A stretch of DNA of 64,000 nt from an uncultured Eubacteriales bacterium (GCA_905209085.1 CAJLRM010000001.1:124001-188000), one strand, 5' to 3'; shown: positions 1-9,040, counted from the first letter of the stretch. Notes: generated by a model not told the origin, from the sequence alone. Made by a program: numbers and translations.

Positions 1-281
1 TAGACAACCTCGTTGCCCAATCCGGAAACCTCGCCTTTAAAGGTATACGTATCTTTAAGTCCCGCTTTGTCCAGCTCAGACTCGCAGATGTTTCTGACGG
101 CTTCCGTCCTCGCTTCGTTGTCGTAGGCTTCCAATTTTACGTTGATTGTCTTTACATTGGAGAGAGTGGGGTCGGCATGGAATCCGAAAACGGCGCCGAT
201 CAGAATCCCCGCGGCTATGACGAGGACGCCGAGGATTGTCCACAGTTTAAATTTACCGACCGTTTTCATAAGCTTACTCAT
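1..281 (-). CDS. secF: Protein translocase subunit SecF, N-terminal part (cut by window edge)
   Basis: SecF works with SecD in the cytoplasmic membrane, using the proton or sodium gradient to help SecYEG export complete translocation. Only about the first 93 residues are present. They show a short basic N-terminus, one hydrophobic segment (about residues 13-32, rich in L, V, I, A, G) and the start of the extracytoplasmic region. The start chosen is the ATG at 281, which overlaps the end of secD by 8 bases and has GGGAGG nine bases upstream. A second in-frame ATG at 269 is possible. Identity rests on position right after secD and on the TM1 layout, because the diagnostic later segments lie outside the window. 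Confidence 0.8.
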   Translation of the reverse strand, partial: MSKLMKTVGKFKLWTILGVLVIAAGILIGAVFGFHADPTLSNVKTINVKLEAYDNEARTEAVRNICESELDKAGLKDTYTFKGEVSGLGNEVV

Positions 282-1788
282 CGTCGTCATCCTCCCTCAC
301 CAAGCGGAAATATTTATATTTATTTTTCGACGCGGAAAGCATCATATGACTGATGAAGCGAGTCCACAAAAGATTGCAGAACGCGCCCGTGACGAAACAG
401 ATGAGCGCTTGCAGCGCCATGGTGTGCAGCCCCGCCGCCCCGATGAGGAGAGCCAAAGCCGCGCCGATAAGCACCACATAGACGTCCACCACGCCCGCAA
501 GGGTCTTTTTATAGCCCGCCTTGACGGAAGATTCTACGGTCTTTCCCGTTTCAAACTCCGATTTAACGGCGCCGTAGATGTACGCGTTTAAGAGGATGGT
601 CATAAACAGACCGAACAGGAAGATGAGCACGGAACCGAGCATAAATTCGAAAATACCGCTCGTGATGAACGCGAAGCAAAGCGCCGTGACGATGAAATAG
701 GAAAGCGTGGAATACGCCATTGCGCCGCCAAAGCCGCGATATTTGATAATGGGAAGTACGATTGCCGCCAGGAGCACGATCGCGAGGGCGATATAGAGAA
801 GAGTCAAAGCATTGGAGCCGTATACGGGCTCAAAGGTCTTTGCCTCGTCCGTTTTGAAGTTGATGCCGAGATCGCCCGCGTGCACTGCGGAATCGAGGAG
901 TACGGACACCGTTTTCGCCGTTTCGTAATCGTAAGAACTGCCGCCGATATACATGGTGGTGTCGTCGATCGCGGACGTCACGGACAGCTGTATCACGGTT
1001 TCCTCTCCCACTTTGAAAGAAAGAGCCGGGGAGGAACTGGAATCGGAGGAAGCGGAAGCCGCGAGCGTCGTCGTAATTTCCTTGATGAGCCTTCTGCCCT
1101 TGTTCGTAAGTTTGACCTTGACGTAGGAACTGCCCTGCTTTTCTTCGGCGGAAAAGCTCTTGAAATAGTCGGCGGGAACGACGTTCTTGCCCTCTTCAAA
1201 CAGCGTGCTCGTGCCGTCGCTGAGCGTAAATTCCCCCGTATAGGAAAAATACGTAATAACGCTGCCTGCGCTCGTGCTCGGCTCGGAAGCGGGAAGCTCC
1301 ACGCGAAGCGCGTAATCGTCCACGACGGAAACGCGGAAGGAGGAATATCCCTTTTTCTCGTAACGACTGCCGATCTCTTTGGCAGCGGCTTTAAAATGAT
1401 TGCGGAATTCTTCTTTTACGACGTAATTGCCGCTCGAATCCTTGTCGTCCTCGACGATGCCGTCGTCGGGATCGGTGCTCAAATAGAGCCCGCCGTGCTT
1501 AAAATAAGAATCCTGATACTCTTGAAGCTTGTCCGCGTCTTCCTCTTTGGATTCGCATTCCCTTTTATATTCGGTTTCGGAAATAACGCCCTCGGGAAAA
1601 TAGTAGGTATAGTATCCCCCGCCGAGGTCCGCGCCGAAATCGTACGTCTTGACGACGGGATTCCAATCGCTCACCGCCCCTTTGAAAAGAAAGGGAAGGT
1701 TGAAAGTAGGAACCACAATCATCGCGCACAATACGACGATTACGATGGTAAGCAAAGTCATCAATACCACCGATTTCTTCTTGCCCAT
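274..1788 (-). CDS. secD: Protein translocase subunit SecD
   Basis: 504 residues. SecD partners SecF at the Sec translocon and pulls exported chains outward. The protein begins with a basic stretch and a hydrophobic segment (about residues 8-33). A large Ser/Asp/Glu-rich extracytoplasmic P1-type domain follows, and the C-terminal part has a cluster of five hydrophobic helices, the usual SecD plan. It is longer in the periplasmic region than short Bacillota SecD proteins and ends in an acidic DDDDE tail. The start is the ATG at 1788 with GGAGG eight bases upstream; the frame stays open 48 bases further without a ribosome binding site. It has its own promoter at 1865-1893 and overlaps secF by 8 bases, so the two are translationally coupled. 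Confidence 0.9.
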   Translation of the reverse strand: MGKKKSVVLMTLLTIVIVVLCAMIVVPTFNLPFLFKGAVSDWNPVVKTYDFGADLGGGYYTYYFPEGVISETEYKRECESKEEDADKLQEYQDSYFKHGGLYLSTDPDDGIVEDDKDSSGNYVVKEEFRNHFKAAAKEIGSRYEKKGYSSFRVSVVDDYALRVELPASEPSTSAGSVITYFSYTGEFTLSDGTSTLFEEGKNVVPADYFKSFSAEEKQGSSYVKVKLTNKGRRLIKEITTTLAASASSDSSSSPALSFKVGEETVIQLSVTSAIDDTTMYIGGSSYDYETAKTVSVLLDSAVHAGDLGINFKTDEAKTFEPVYGSNALTLLYIALAIVLLAAIVLPIIKYRGFGGAMAYSTLSYFIVTALCFAFITSGIFEFMLGSVLIFLFGLFMTILLNAYIYGAVKSEFETGKTVESSVKAGYKKTLAGVVDVYVVLIGAALALLIGAAGLHTMALQALICFVTGAFCNLLWTRFISHMMLSASKNKYKYFRLVREDDDDE

Positions 1789-1864
1789 TGAATAGCCTCC
1801 TGATAATTTTCGGATAAACGTCCGACGCGCCCGCAAATCCTCGCGCCGAGATTGATACCGTTTT

Positions 1865-1893
1865 ATTATATCTTATCTTCCGCCGCCCGTCAA
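1865..1893 (-). promoter_or_regulatory. Promoter of secDF
   Basis: Read on the minus strand: TTGACG, 17-base spacer, TATAAT. It lies about 75 bases before the secD start, so secDF can be transcribed independently of scfB. Confidence 0.7.
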
Positions 1894-2007
1894 GTCATAA
1901 CGGCGGCATTCTATGAATTTTTTAGCGGTTTTCACAAAAATAAACGGTTTTCGCCACGCGGAAGGGAGATTGTCCCGCCATGAAACGCCGCGGGAAAACG
2001 CAAAGGC

Positions 2008-3348
2008 TCAGACTTCGGCGCTTTCCCTTCCCGCCTTCTTTTCCGCGAGAATGTGCATCGCGCATTCGATGCGTTTTTTCATCATCGCGCACGTCATTTC
2101 ATACGGCTCGTCGATATCGCCGTTGAAATGATAGTTATTGGCGTTGCACCCGCCCGAACAAATAAATTTTGCAAAGCAGTCCCCGCATTTTTTGCGCGTG
2201 AACAGACAGGAATTTTTAAACTTTTCCCGGATGTCGGGACGGGTAATCCCCTCCCGCACGTTCCCCATATAAAAATCCTTATCTCCCGCGAACTGATGAC
2301 AGGGATAAAGGTCGCCGTTGGGGACGACGGAGAAATATTCGTTGCCCGCGCCGCACGCGGAAACCCGCTTGGAAAGGCAGGGTCCGCCTTCCAGATCGAT
2401 ATTGAAATGGAAGAAGTTGAATCCCTTTCCTTCCGCGTAGCGCTTCAAATATTCGTCGCAGAGGTTTTCGTATTCCTTCTCTATCTCGGACAGATGCTCC
2501 TCTTTGATCTGCAAATCGGGAAGATCGGTCACGACGGGCTCCATGGAAATGGAATCGAGTCCCTGATCCGCGATGAAGAGCACGTCCTTGGAAAAATCGA
2601 GATTTTTCGCCGTAAACGTGCCGCGCACATAATAGCTCTTTTCCCCGCGGAGGGAAACGAACTTTTTAATGTTGCCGATGACGTAGTCGAAGCTCCCTTT
2701 GCCGTTCACCGTCTTGCGGATGGCGTCGTGCACCTCTTTCCTTCCGTCCAGGGACAAAACGACGTTCTCCATTTCCTCGTTGAAAAAGCGTATCGTTTCG
2801 TCGTTTAAAAGCAGGGCATTGGTGGTGGTCGTGAACAGGAATTTCTTGCCCGCTTTCGCCGCTTCCTCTTTGGCGTAATAGACCGTCTTTTTAAGCACGG
2901 GGAGATTCATCAGCGGCTCGCCGCCGAAAAAATCCATTTCGAGGACTTTTCTCCCGCCGCTGTTTTTGATGAGAAAATCCACCGCCGCTTTCGCGGTTTC
3001 CTCGCTCATGAACTCGCGGGCGGAATGATACGCGCCCTCGTCCGCAAAGCAGTAGCGGCAGCGAAAATTGCAGTCGTGGCAGATATGAATGCAAAGCGCC
3101 TTGACCTCGTCGCTCTTCATGGGATACGTCTTAACCTCGTCCTTGAAAAGCAGTCCCTGCGCTTTCAGTTCCTCGACGTCGGAGAGGATATTTTTTATCT
3201 CCTCGTCGGTGATGTACGTGATATCGACGGGCTCGCCCTCTTCTTTGGCTTTGAGGTAGTCGGCGGTGGTTTTATCGCACTCGTGCAGCGAACCGCTGCC
3301 CACGTCGTAAATGTAGTTTTTTTCCCGATAGCTGAAAACGTGTATCAT
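2008..3348 (-). CDS. scfB: SCIFF radical SAM maturase (thioether-forming)
   Basis: 446 residues. Maturases of this family act on the SCIFF peptide and install sulfur-to-alpha-carbon thioether links using S-adenosylmethionine and iron-sulfur clusters. Residues 1-75 form the peptide-recognition region. The radical SAM signature CxxxCxxC is at C93, C97, C100, followed by the GGEP motif near 142. The C-terminal SPASM/twitch region carries cysteines at 324, 332, 350, 381, 388, 391, 397, 401 and 420, ligands for auxiliary clusters. An in-frame stop just upstream fixes the ATG at 3348; GGAGG is 14 bases away, longer than ideal. The SCIFF gene lies 303 bases upstream on the same strand and secDF follows, the usual Clostridia context. 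Confidence 0.92.
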   Translation of the reverse strand: MIHVFSYREKNYIYDVGSGSLHECDKTTADYLKAKEEGEPVDITYITDEEIKNILSDVEELKAQGLLFKDEVKTYPMKSDEVKALCIHICHDCNFRCRYCFADEGAYHSAREFMSEETAKAAVDFLIKNSGGRKVLEMDFFGGEPLMNLPVLKKTVYYAKEEAAKAGKKFLFTTTTNALLLNDETIRFFNEEMENVVLSLDGRKEVHDAIRKTVNGKGSFDYVIGNIKKFVSLRGEKSYYVRGTFTAKNLDFSKDVLFIADQGLDSISMEPVVTDLPDLQIKEEHLSEIEKEYENLCDEYLKRYAEGKGFNFFHFNIDLEGGPCLSKRVSACGAGNEYFSVVPNGDLYPCHQFAGDKDFYMGNVREGITRPDIREKFKNSCLFTRKKCGDCFAKFICSGGCNANNYHFNGDIDEPYEMTCAMMKKRIECAMHILAEKKAGRESAEV

Positions 3349-3651
3349 AACTTATGACCGTGACCTCCGTCACAAAACTCGTTTGAAAAACAGGTGCGAA
3401 ACGCGGAGGACCAATCCCCCCGAGCCTGTGCCCGAGCGCGAAGCGGACCGAAAAGGAGCCGCTTTCCACGGGGCGCCGCACGAAATTTTCCAAACTTTCC
3501 TTTTTACGCAAAATCAAGGGGAGTATGTTCACTCCCCCGGACGCGATTCCTATGTTTTCGTCGTTATCTGTCCTTGCGGCGGCGCACACGGCAAAAAGCG
3601 GCGCTGCGGATAAAGCCGCGCGCCTCTTGCGCCTGCCGAATCAGGCAAAGA
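3349..3651. other. scfA-scfB spacer, no gene
   Basis: 303 bases between the peptide gene and its maturase. Open frames here lack ribosome binding sites. A short GC hairpin just after the SCIFF stop (around 3625-3645) could attenuate transcription so that peptide exceeds maturase, but it has no T-run. Confidence 0.4.
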
Positions 3652-3804
3652 TTACTTGCGTTCGATTTTCTCTTCGCGCGTGATTCTTTCGCAGGACTGA
3701 TTTCCCACCGTGCAGCTGGTTTTGCAAGCGGACTGGCAGGTGCTTCTGCATTCGCCGCATCCCGTCACTTTTCTCTCGGCAGGTTTCGCAATCGTCTTAA
3801 TCAT
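3652..3804 (-). CDS. scfA: SCIFF ribosomal peptide precursor (six cysteines in forty-five)
   Basis: A 50-residue peptide. It has a 15-residue leader (MIKTIAKPAERKVTG), then six cysteines at positions 16, 19, 23, 27, 31 and 38, then a charged tail ending EERK-type residues. This matches the SCIFF family, whose members are ribosomally made and cross-linked by the neighbouring radical SAM enzyme; the biological role of SCIFF is still unknown. The ATG at 3804 has GGAGG six bases upstream and a strong promoter at 3840-3868. Transcription runs toward scfB. Confidence 0.93.
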   Translation of the reverse strand: MIKTIAKPAERKVTGCGECRSTCQSACKTSCTVGNQSCERITREEKIERK

Positions 3805-3839
3805 AATATCCTCCTTCAAAAACTTGGATTTATATCACT

Positions 3840-3868
3840 ATTATAATACACACGCGCATAAATTGCAA
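3840..3868 (-). promoter_or_regulatory. Promoter of scfA
   Basis: Minus strand TTGCAA, 17-base spacer, TATAAT, about 35 bases before the SCIFF start codon. Confidence 0.7.
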
Positions 3869-3961
3869 GCGGTTTGCAAGCGTCTTTCGCAATTTTTTAT
3901 CCGACGAAGGCAGGAACTTTTCCGCTCTTTTCTTTCCCGTACGGGAGCCTTTCGGCGCCTT

Positions 3962-4186
3962 TTATTTCGAATCAGAAGTTTGTCCGTCGTTTCTGTATTC
4001 GAGAATATCCCCGGGCTGACAGGAGAGCGCCTTGCAGATGGCGTCCAGCGTCGAAAAACGGATGGCGCTGATCTTCCCCGTTTTGATCTTGGAGAGATTG
4101 ACGTTGGCGATCCCCACCTTCTCCGCCAATTCGTTCAAAGACATCTTTCGGTCCGCCATTACGCGGTCGAGTCGTAAAATGATCAT
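3962..4186 (-). CDS. Small Xre-family HTH regulator (YozG-like)
   Basis: 74 residues, almost all one Cro/C1-type helix-turn-helix domain (recognition segment around NVNLSKIKTGK), ending in a CQPGDILEY motif typical of the YozG-like group. The start at the ATG of MIILRLDRV matches the usual family length; the frame is open further upstream but that extension is unlike the family. It follows a DUF2975 membrane protein on the same strand with a 117-base gap. Such DUF2975/HTH pairs are common in Bacillota and are thought to be a membrane protein with its cytoplasmic regulator. No target can be named. Confidence 0.85.
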   Translation of the reverse strand: MIILRLDRVMADRKMSLNELAEKVGIANVNLSKIKTGKISAIRFSTLDAICKALSCQPGDILEYRNDGQTSDSK

Positions 4187-4303
4187 AACTTCCGTAACCC
4201 CGCTTTTATCCTCTTTTGTCGCGCCTTTATCGGAACGATTTGTCCCGATAAACCGAATCGAAGCGGGAAGATTCGCTCTTCTTCCCGCAAAAAACAGCAT
4301 TTT

Positions 4304-4984
4304 TTACAGCGTTTCGTCCGATTCTTTCTGCAATTTCGCGCCGTATTGAAAAATATAGACCACCATTAAAAACGCGAGCGCCAAAAGCAGCATTCCAAAA
4401 TCAATCGAATATCCCAAAATGAACCTTCCGGTCAGCCAGCCGCGCGATACCATGCCGACGATGCCGCCGACGATCGACCACACCAACAGGACATAGGCGA
4501 CGATTTTCAGACATTTAATGCACCTGGGCGAAAAAGGCGTTTCGCTCGTTTGCAACACCTTGCCGAAACGAGAGATAAAGATGAGGATGACGGAATAAAT
4601 CGTCATCTGCACCGCGCCCAAAAACAAGGCGAGCGCGATCAATTTCGTCAGCGGAAGATCGCCCAAAAGCGGCAGCGTAAGAGTGCCGCTCAAAACTTCT
4701 TCGCCCGCAATGAGGCTGCCGTAATCAAAATCGAAAGAGCCGCCTTTGTCACGGATCGCTTGCAGGACTTTATCCCAAATTCCCAGCGAGCTGCCGATCT
4801 CCACCGTAGCCTCTCCTTTCACGCTGATCTGCAACCAGCTTTCGGGGATACAGGCGCTGAACAAGGCCCCGACGCTCATGACGCCGACCGCTACAAAGCC
4901 CAAGCTCGCCAATATCAGCCCCACTATCCGCGTGACTTTTCCGGCAGTCTGTATCTTTTTAATCGTATCGTCCCGTGCTTCCAT
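4304..4984 (-). CDS. DUF2975 membrane protein
   Basis: 226 residues with four predicted membrane helices, in the arrangement of DUF2975 proteins: helix 1 about residues 17-40, then an extracytoplasmic region, and three further helices in the second half. Function is unknown. GGAGG six bases before the ATG at 4984 decides the start over an ATG 15 bases upstream. Its promoter is at 5018-5046, and the HTH gene downstream is probably co-transcribed. The pair sits between the SCIFF genes and yajC, which are usually closer together in Clostridia, so it may be an insertion. Confidence 0.82.
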   Translation of the reverse strand: MEARDDTIKKIQTAGKVTRIVGLILASLGFVAVGVMSVGALFSACIPESWLQISVKGEATVEIGSSLGIWDKVLQAIRDKGGSFDFDYGSLIAGEEVLSGTLTLPLLGDLPLTKLIALALFLGAVQMTIYSVILIFISRFGKVLQTSETPFSPRCIKCLKIVAYVLLVWSIVGGIVGMVSRGWLTGRFILGYSIDFGMLLLALAFLMVVYIFQYGAKLQKESDETL

Positions 4985-5017
4985 AAAAAACCTCCGCAAC
5001 TTTGTTTTTGCAGATTA

Positions 5018-5046
5018 AGTATAGCACGCTTATTTATGTATGTCAA
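5018..5046 (-). promoter_or_regulatory. Promoter of DUF2975-HTH operon
   Basis: Minus strand TTGACA, 17-base spacer, TATACT, ending about 33 bases before the start codon. Near-consensus sigma-A promoter. Confidence 0.75.
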
Positions 5047-6049
5047 CTATTTTTTAATGTTTTTCGTTAATTTTTTTATGTTCAAATTAAATTCCTACCG
5101 AAACAGAACGTCAAAAACAGACGAAAATAAAAAGACGGACAAACGCGAATCGATAAAAATATAAATTTTATTAATTGGAAATTTTCAACTTACAAATCAA
5201 TTAGATACCGCGGAAACGCGGACGGCAGGAAATCGGGCAAACTGTAAGGATATAACGCAAAAAAAGGCTCTTTCAAATTTCCCCGCATTTTATTGCAAAC
5301 GATAAAAACAGGAAAAGCGGAAGGCCTCTTTTAATCATAGGATCCGATTTTGTCCGAAAGTATAAACGCCGGGCTTTTTCGATAAAGCTTACTTTAAAAG
5401 CAAGCGGCTTCCTCTTTTTGAGGGAATCTTTTTATGTAAAAGAGGTTTATAGGCAGGATATGCACCTATGGAAAGCGTGTTTCGCGGTTTTTCCGCGATT
5501 AAAATTTTATCCTTGAAAGATTGGCGGAGCGTTCGGCAGCGCCGTTCTTAAAATTCGGCTCGCGTTTTTGCATAAGGGATTCTAAAAGCCATCTCGCAAA
5601 CAAACAGCCTTTTTCGTTCGTTAAAAAGTTCCTTTTTCCTATTTTGTAAAAAGTCCCCCGAAGCGTTCCCGATAAAATCGAAAAATGCGTCTTTTGTTGC
5701 GCACTTTCACGCGGACGCGCTTTGCCAAAGACTTATTCTCCGAAAAAACTCCGCCGGGATTTTCTATTGAGTTTATAGACGAAAATCGTCTTATAACTTC
5801 TTATAGGTGTTTACAGGAACAGCGAGAAAGCCTTTGTTTTCAAGAGGGTTGCCGTTTCTCCTTATATTCTGTTATAACTCCGCATAAATTCATTTTGTAA
5901 GCTCGGACGGCAAAAAAGCGTCAAGGAGCTTTTCAAGCATTTGAAATCATCGTTGCATACATCAAAAAAAACAAGTGCTTATATAGGAAAATATAATACT
6001 ATTTTCTATCTTAAATCTATCGAAAAGCTTTGATACCAAGCGCCTTTCC
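5047..6049. other. 1 kb AT-rich gap without a recognisable gene
   Basis: About 1000 bases, clearly more AT-rich than the flanks. The only frame over 60 codons (5685-5900, plus) has no ribosome binding site and no recognisable protein. Small GC hairpins occur around 5207-5222 and 5490-5505. No tRNA-like or rRNA-like sequence was seen. It could be a decayed gene or hold an unrecognised RNA. Confidence 0.5.
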
Positions 6050-6433
6050 TTATTCGGGACGGACGTTGACGGCAATGATGCCGCTCAGAAGTCCGGCGAC
6101 CGCACCGAAAGCGAGCTCCGCGACAATCAGCCAGGACATGGAAAAATCCCCTCCGACCATGGCAAAGACGAGATACGTGAGCATGACGGTGAGAAGTCCG
6201 ACGGCGATGCCTTTGAGCCAGCCCTTTTCGCCGCGGAGGGCAAAGAAACAGCCGAAGAGAATGGCAAACACCTTAATGAATTGATTGACGGGTTTAATAA
6301 CCGAATCGGACAGGGATGCAAATTTCAAAACGAGAGAAAAAATAAGAACGGCGACCAGGCAAAAGAGCACCGCGAGCACGACGGCTTTCACGATCTGCAA
6401 AAGATGCGCGGCAAAGGAATTTTCCGACTGCAT
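6050..6433 (-). CDS. TIGR04086 family membrane protein (YrzE-like)
   Basis: 127 residues with four hydrophobic helices (about 11-33, 43-62, 68-90, 96-120) and almost no loops. Size, helix pattern and position beside yajC match the TIGR04086 family of small Clostridia membrane proteins of unknown role. GGAGG lies seven bases before the ATG at 6433. It follows yajC, but a terminator-like hairpin at 6527-6562 separates them, so part of its transcription may depend on read-through. Confidence 0.8.
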   Translation of the reverse strand: MQSENSFAAHLLQIVKAVVLAVLFCLVAVLIFSLVLKFASLSDSVIKPVNQFIKVFAILFGCFFALRGEKGWLKGIAVGLLTVMLTYLVFAMVGGDFSMSWLIVAELAFGAVAGLLSGIIAVNVRPE

Positions 6434-6526
6434 AAACGTACCTCCGTAAGGATTTTTAGCTTTACTATCCTATGCGGGAGCACACCCTTTTTAGAATAAA
6501 TTTAGGCGTTCCATCCGCCGCATTTT

Positions 6527-6562
6527 TCAAAAAAGGACGTTTCCGAGGAGGAAACGCCCTTT
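6527..6562 (-). terminator. Intrinsic terminator after yajC
   Basis: 13-bp stem with one G-U pair, 5-base loop, followed on the minus strand by TTTTTT. Confidence 0.75.
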
Positions 6563-6600
6563 CCGCGCCCAAACGGCACGCATTTTCAAGAGATAAAAAC

Positions 6601-7068
6601 TCAGTCCTTATTTTCCCCGTCGTTTTCCTTTTCCGAAGCGTCCTGCGCATTCTCCGGCTTTTCTTCTGCGTCGTCGGAGGCGTTTTCCTCGGGAAGTTCC
6701 GCTTTTTCCGTCTTTTTCGCGGCGGCGTCCGTCTGATAGATCGCCTGTTTATCGAATTTCAAATAGGATTTTCCGCTGGCTTCGGTGCCCGTTTCGAGGA
6801 CGAAGGTATTTTCGTCGGGATTCACCTCTACGACGATACCGCAGATACCGCCGATCGTCTTCACCTTATTGCCGGGCTGAATCGCGTCCAGCATCTGCTG
6901 CGTTTCCTTCTGTCTTTTTTTGTTGGAACGGCTGCTGAGCACGAAAAATACGACGAGCACGAGCACAAGTCCGATGATGAGCACCCACGACATCCACCCG
7001 CTGCCGGAAGCAGGCGTACTCGACGAGGAACCGGAAGTAGTTTCCGATGCCAATAAATTGAAAAACAT
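6601..7068 (-). CDS. yajC: Preprotein translocase accessory subunit YajC
   Basis: 155 residues. YajC associates with SecDF at the translocon. A Ser/Gly-rich N-terminus precedes one membrane helix (about residues 26-46). A YajC domain follows, with the KKRQKE and GNKVKTIGGICGIV segments typical of the family, to about residue 110. The last 50 residues are an unusually long acidic, Glu/Asp/Ala-rich tail. The start at 7068 (MFFNLLA) is set by GGAG upstream; 45 further open bases lack a site. Promoter at 7113-7141. The gene sits between tgt and secDF as in many bacteria. Confidence 0.92.
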   Translation of the reverse strand: MFFNLLASETTSGSSSSTPASGSGWMSWVLIIGLVLVLVVFFVLSSRSNKKRQKETQQMLDAIQPGNKVKTIGGICGIVVEVNPDENTFVLETGTEASGKSYLKFDKQAIYQTDAAAKKTEKAELPEENASDDAEEKPENAQDASEKENDGENKD

Positions 7069-7112
7069 AATTTCTTTCTCCTTGCGATTGTTTTCTGAAT
7101 TTTTATAATTCA

Positions 7113-7141
7113 ATGATACCCTTTTTTTGTTTTTTTGGCAA
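7113..7141 (-). promoter_or_regulatory. Promoter of yajC
   Basis: Minus strand TTGCCA, a 17-base A-rich spacer, TATCAT. The A-tracts in the spacer make it an intrinsically bent promoter candidate. Confidence 0.6.
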
Positions 7142-7339
7142 GTATTTCTCTGTCGGATTATGACATTTTTTCATTTTTCACCCATTTTTCATTTGTTAAG
7201 CGCAAAAAAGCAAAAGACGAACCGTGCAAAACACCTGAAAAAAGGCGACCCGTTCCCTACTCAAAACGTTTTTCGACACACCCGCCTCTTCTTTAAATAA
7301 GGTTTCTTTTTTCAGATGCGAAAATCCGCCGCAAAGCGC

Positions 7340-8479
7340 TCACCATTTTCCCTCGCCGCCGTATTTGAGATAAAAGTCTTTGGCAAACTCCCGCACATAG
7401 CCGCCGAGAATGGCGCCGCGCAATCCTTTCATGAGTTTGTGCAGGAAGGTGATGTTGTGCAGACTGAGCAGCATCGCGCCGTACATTTCCCCCACGTTCA
7501 CGAGGTGACGAAGATATGCTTTCGTGTAATGCTTGCAACAATAACAGTCGCACTCCTCGTCTAAAGGCGTGAAATCTTCTTTATACCTGCCGTTCCTCAC
7601 CACTACGCGGCCGTGCGACGTGAGCGCCGTTCCGTTGCGCGCGATACGCGTCGCCAAAACGCAGTCAAACATATCCACGCCGCGCATGGTCCCCTCGATA
7701 AGGCAATCGGGCGATCCTACGCCCATCAAATACCTGGGTACGTCGTTCGGCATTTTATCCTGTAAAAAATCGAGAATTTCGTACATCATCGGCTTGGGTT
7801 CCCCGACGGATAAGCCGCCGATGGCGATGCCGTGTCTGACGAAGGGCAGACAGCGCTTCAGGCTTTCGCCGCGCAAATCCTTGTAGACGTTGCCCTGAAT
7901 GATGGGAAAGAGCGCCTGCTGCGGTCTGCGCTGATTTTCATGGTATCGATAGCAGCGTTCCAGCCACGCGCCCGTACGGCGCATCGCGGCGTCCGCCTGC
8001 GCGTGATCGAAACCGTACTCGCTGCATTCGTCGAAAGCCATAATGATATCGGCGCCGAGATTTTCTTCCACTTCCATCGCTTTTTCGGGCGTGAAGAAAT
8101 GCTTGCTCCCGTCGATGTTCGAGGAAAATTCCACGCCCGCATCGGTGATTTTATTCAGTTTGGCGAGCGAAAAAACCTGAAAACCGCCGCTGTCCGTGAG
8201 GATAGGCCTGTCCCAGTTCATAAAGGAATGTAAGCCGCCCGCCCTTTTTACAAGCTCGTCGCCGGGGCGCATATAGAGGTGATAGGTATTGGCGAGGATA
8301 ATCTGCGCTCCCGCCTCCTTCAAATCACGCGGAAATACCCCCTTCACCGTCGCCTGCGTGCCGACGGGCATATAAACGGGAGTTTCGATGTCGCCGTGCG
8401 GCGTGTGGAGAATCCCTGCGCGCGCGCCCGTTTCGGGGTCTGTTTTGATGAGTTCAAAAGAAAAAAATTCGTTGTTCAT
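7340..8479 (-). CDS. tgt: tRNA-guanine transglycosylase (queuosine pathway)
   Basis: 379 residues, full length for bacterial Tgt. The enzyme swaps guanine-34 of GUN-anticodon tRNAs for preQ1, the first tRNA-level step of queuosine synthesis. Seen in sequence: TPVYMPVGT near residue 33, the base-binding DSGGFQ (D96), the GGLSVGEP loop, DMFDCVLATR with the nucleophilic Asp, and the zinc site CDCYCC plus a downstream His. The ribosome binding site before the ATG at 8479 is weak (GGAAG, far upstream). Promoter at 8513-8541. No queA is next to it in this window. Confidence 0.95.
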   Translation of the reverse strand: MNNEFFSFELIKTDPETGARAGILHTPHGDIETPVYMPVGTQATVKGVFPRDLKEAGAQIILANTYHLYMRPGDELVKRAGGLHSFMNWDRPILTDSGGFQVFSLAKLNKITDAGVEFSSNIDGSKHFFTPEKAMEVEENLGADIIMAFDECSEYGFDHAQADAAMRRTGAWLERCYRYHENQRRPQQALFPIIQGNVYKDLRGESLKRCLPFVRHGIAIGGLSVGEPKPMMYEILDFLQDKMPNDVPRYLMGVGSPDCLIEGTMRGVDMFDCVLATRIARNGTALTSHGRVVVRNGRYKEDFTPLDEECDCYCCKHYTKAYLRHLVNVGEMYGAMLLSLHNITFLHKLMKGLRGAILGGYVREFAKDFYLKYGGEGKW

Positions 8480-8512
8480 GCAACTAACTCGCTTCCATGT
8501 CGATTCCTGTAA

Positions 8513-8541
8513 ATTATAACATATCCCCGCGGGAAAAGCAA
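8513..8541 (-). promoter_or_regulatory. Promoter of tgt
   Basis: Minus strand TTGCTT, 17-base spacer, TATAAT. A CCCGCGGG palindrome lies inside the spacer. Confidence 0.6.
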
Positions 8542-8747
8542 CTTTTTCGACAATGTCTTTTCGGACGGACGCATAAAATAAAGGAACGCATCCTGAAAGC
8601 CTTTGATTTTGGATTTATAGAAAATAATCAAGATGACCCGCATAAATTTTTCCGAAAAGAAGGAATCGAAAAAGGATCCTCTCGGTTTCATCGTTCGCAG
8701 ACGCCGAACGGCTTTTTGAGTTCGGAAGGTTTTTCAAACCACCATTT

Positions 8748-8954
8748 TCAATCTTTCCATCCGCAAATTTCGTTGGGGGTTATTTCCAGCACGTAACACA
8801 ATTTAACGATCGTTTGGCAATTCGGTTCGTTGACTCCATTTATCCATTGTGAAACGGTATTTTGCTTTACTTCCAGTAATTTTGCTAATTCCGTTTGAGT
8901 GATTCCCTTTACTTTCATTGATTCCAAAATATTTTTTCCTATATTTACCGCCAT
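8748..8954 (-). CDS. Xre-family HTH regulator
   Basis: 68 residues, a single Cro/C1-type helix-turn-helix (TQTELAKLLEVKQNTVSQW covers helices 2-3). GGGAG stands a few bases before the ATG at 8954. It is transcribed away from a small plus-strand operon at 9092-9527 with a 137-base AT-rich control region between. This arrangement resembles phage-type or toxin-antitoxin-type switches. Base composition here is lower in GC than in neighbouring housekeeping genes, which fits acquisition. The target is not known, but the shared control region is the obvious candidate. Confidence 0.82.
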   Translation of the reverse strand: MAVNIGKNILESMKVKGITQTELAKLLEVKQNTVSQWINGVNEPNCQTIVKLCYVLEITPNEICGWKD

Positions 8955-9011
8955 GATAACTCCCTGCCCATATTTTTCTTTTATATTTTATCATAAGTTA
9001 AGATAAAATGC

Positions 9012-9040
9012 TTGACTTGTCTTAGTTCAAGATATATAAC
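9012..9040 (+). promoter_or_regulatory. Promoter of the 9092-9527 operon
   Basis: TTGACT, 17-base spacer, TATAAC. Short inverted repeats (CTTGA/TCAAG and ATCTTATTAAAAGAT) overlap and flank it and could be regulator sites. Confidence 0.6.
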
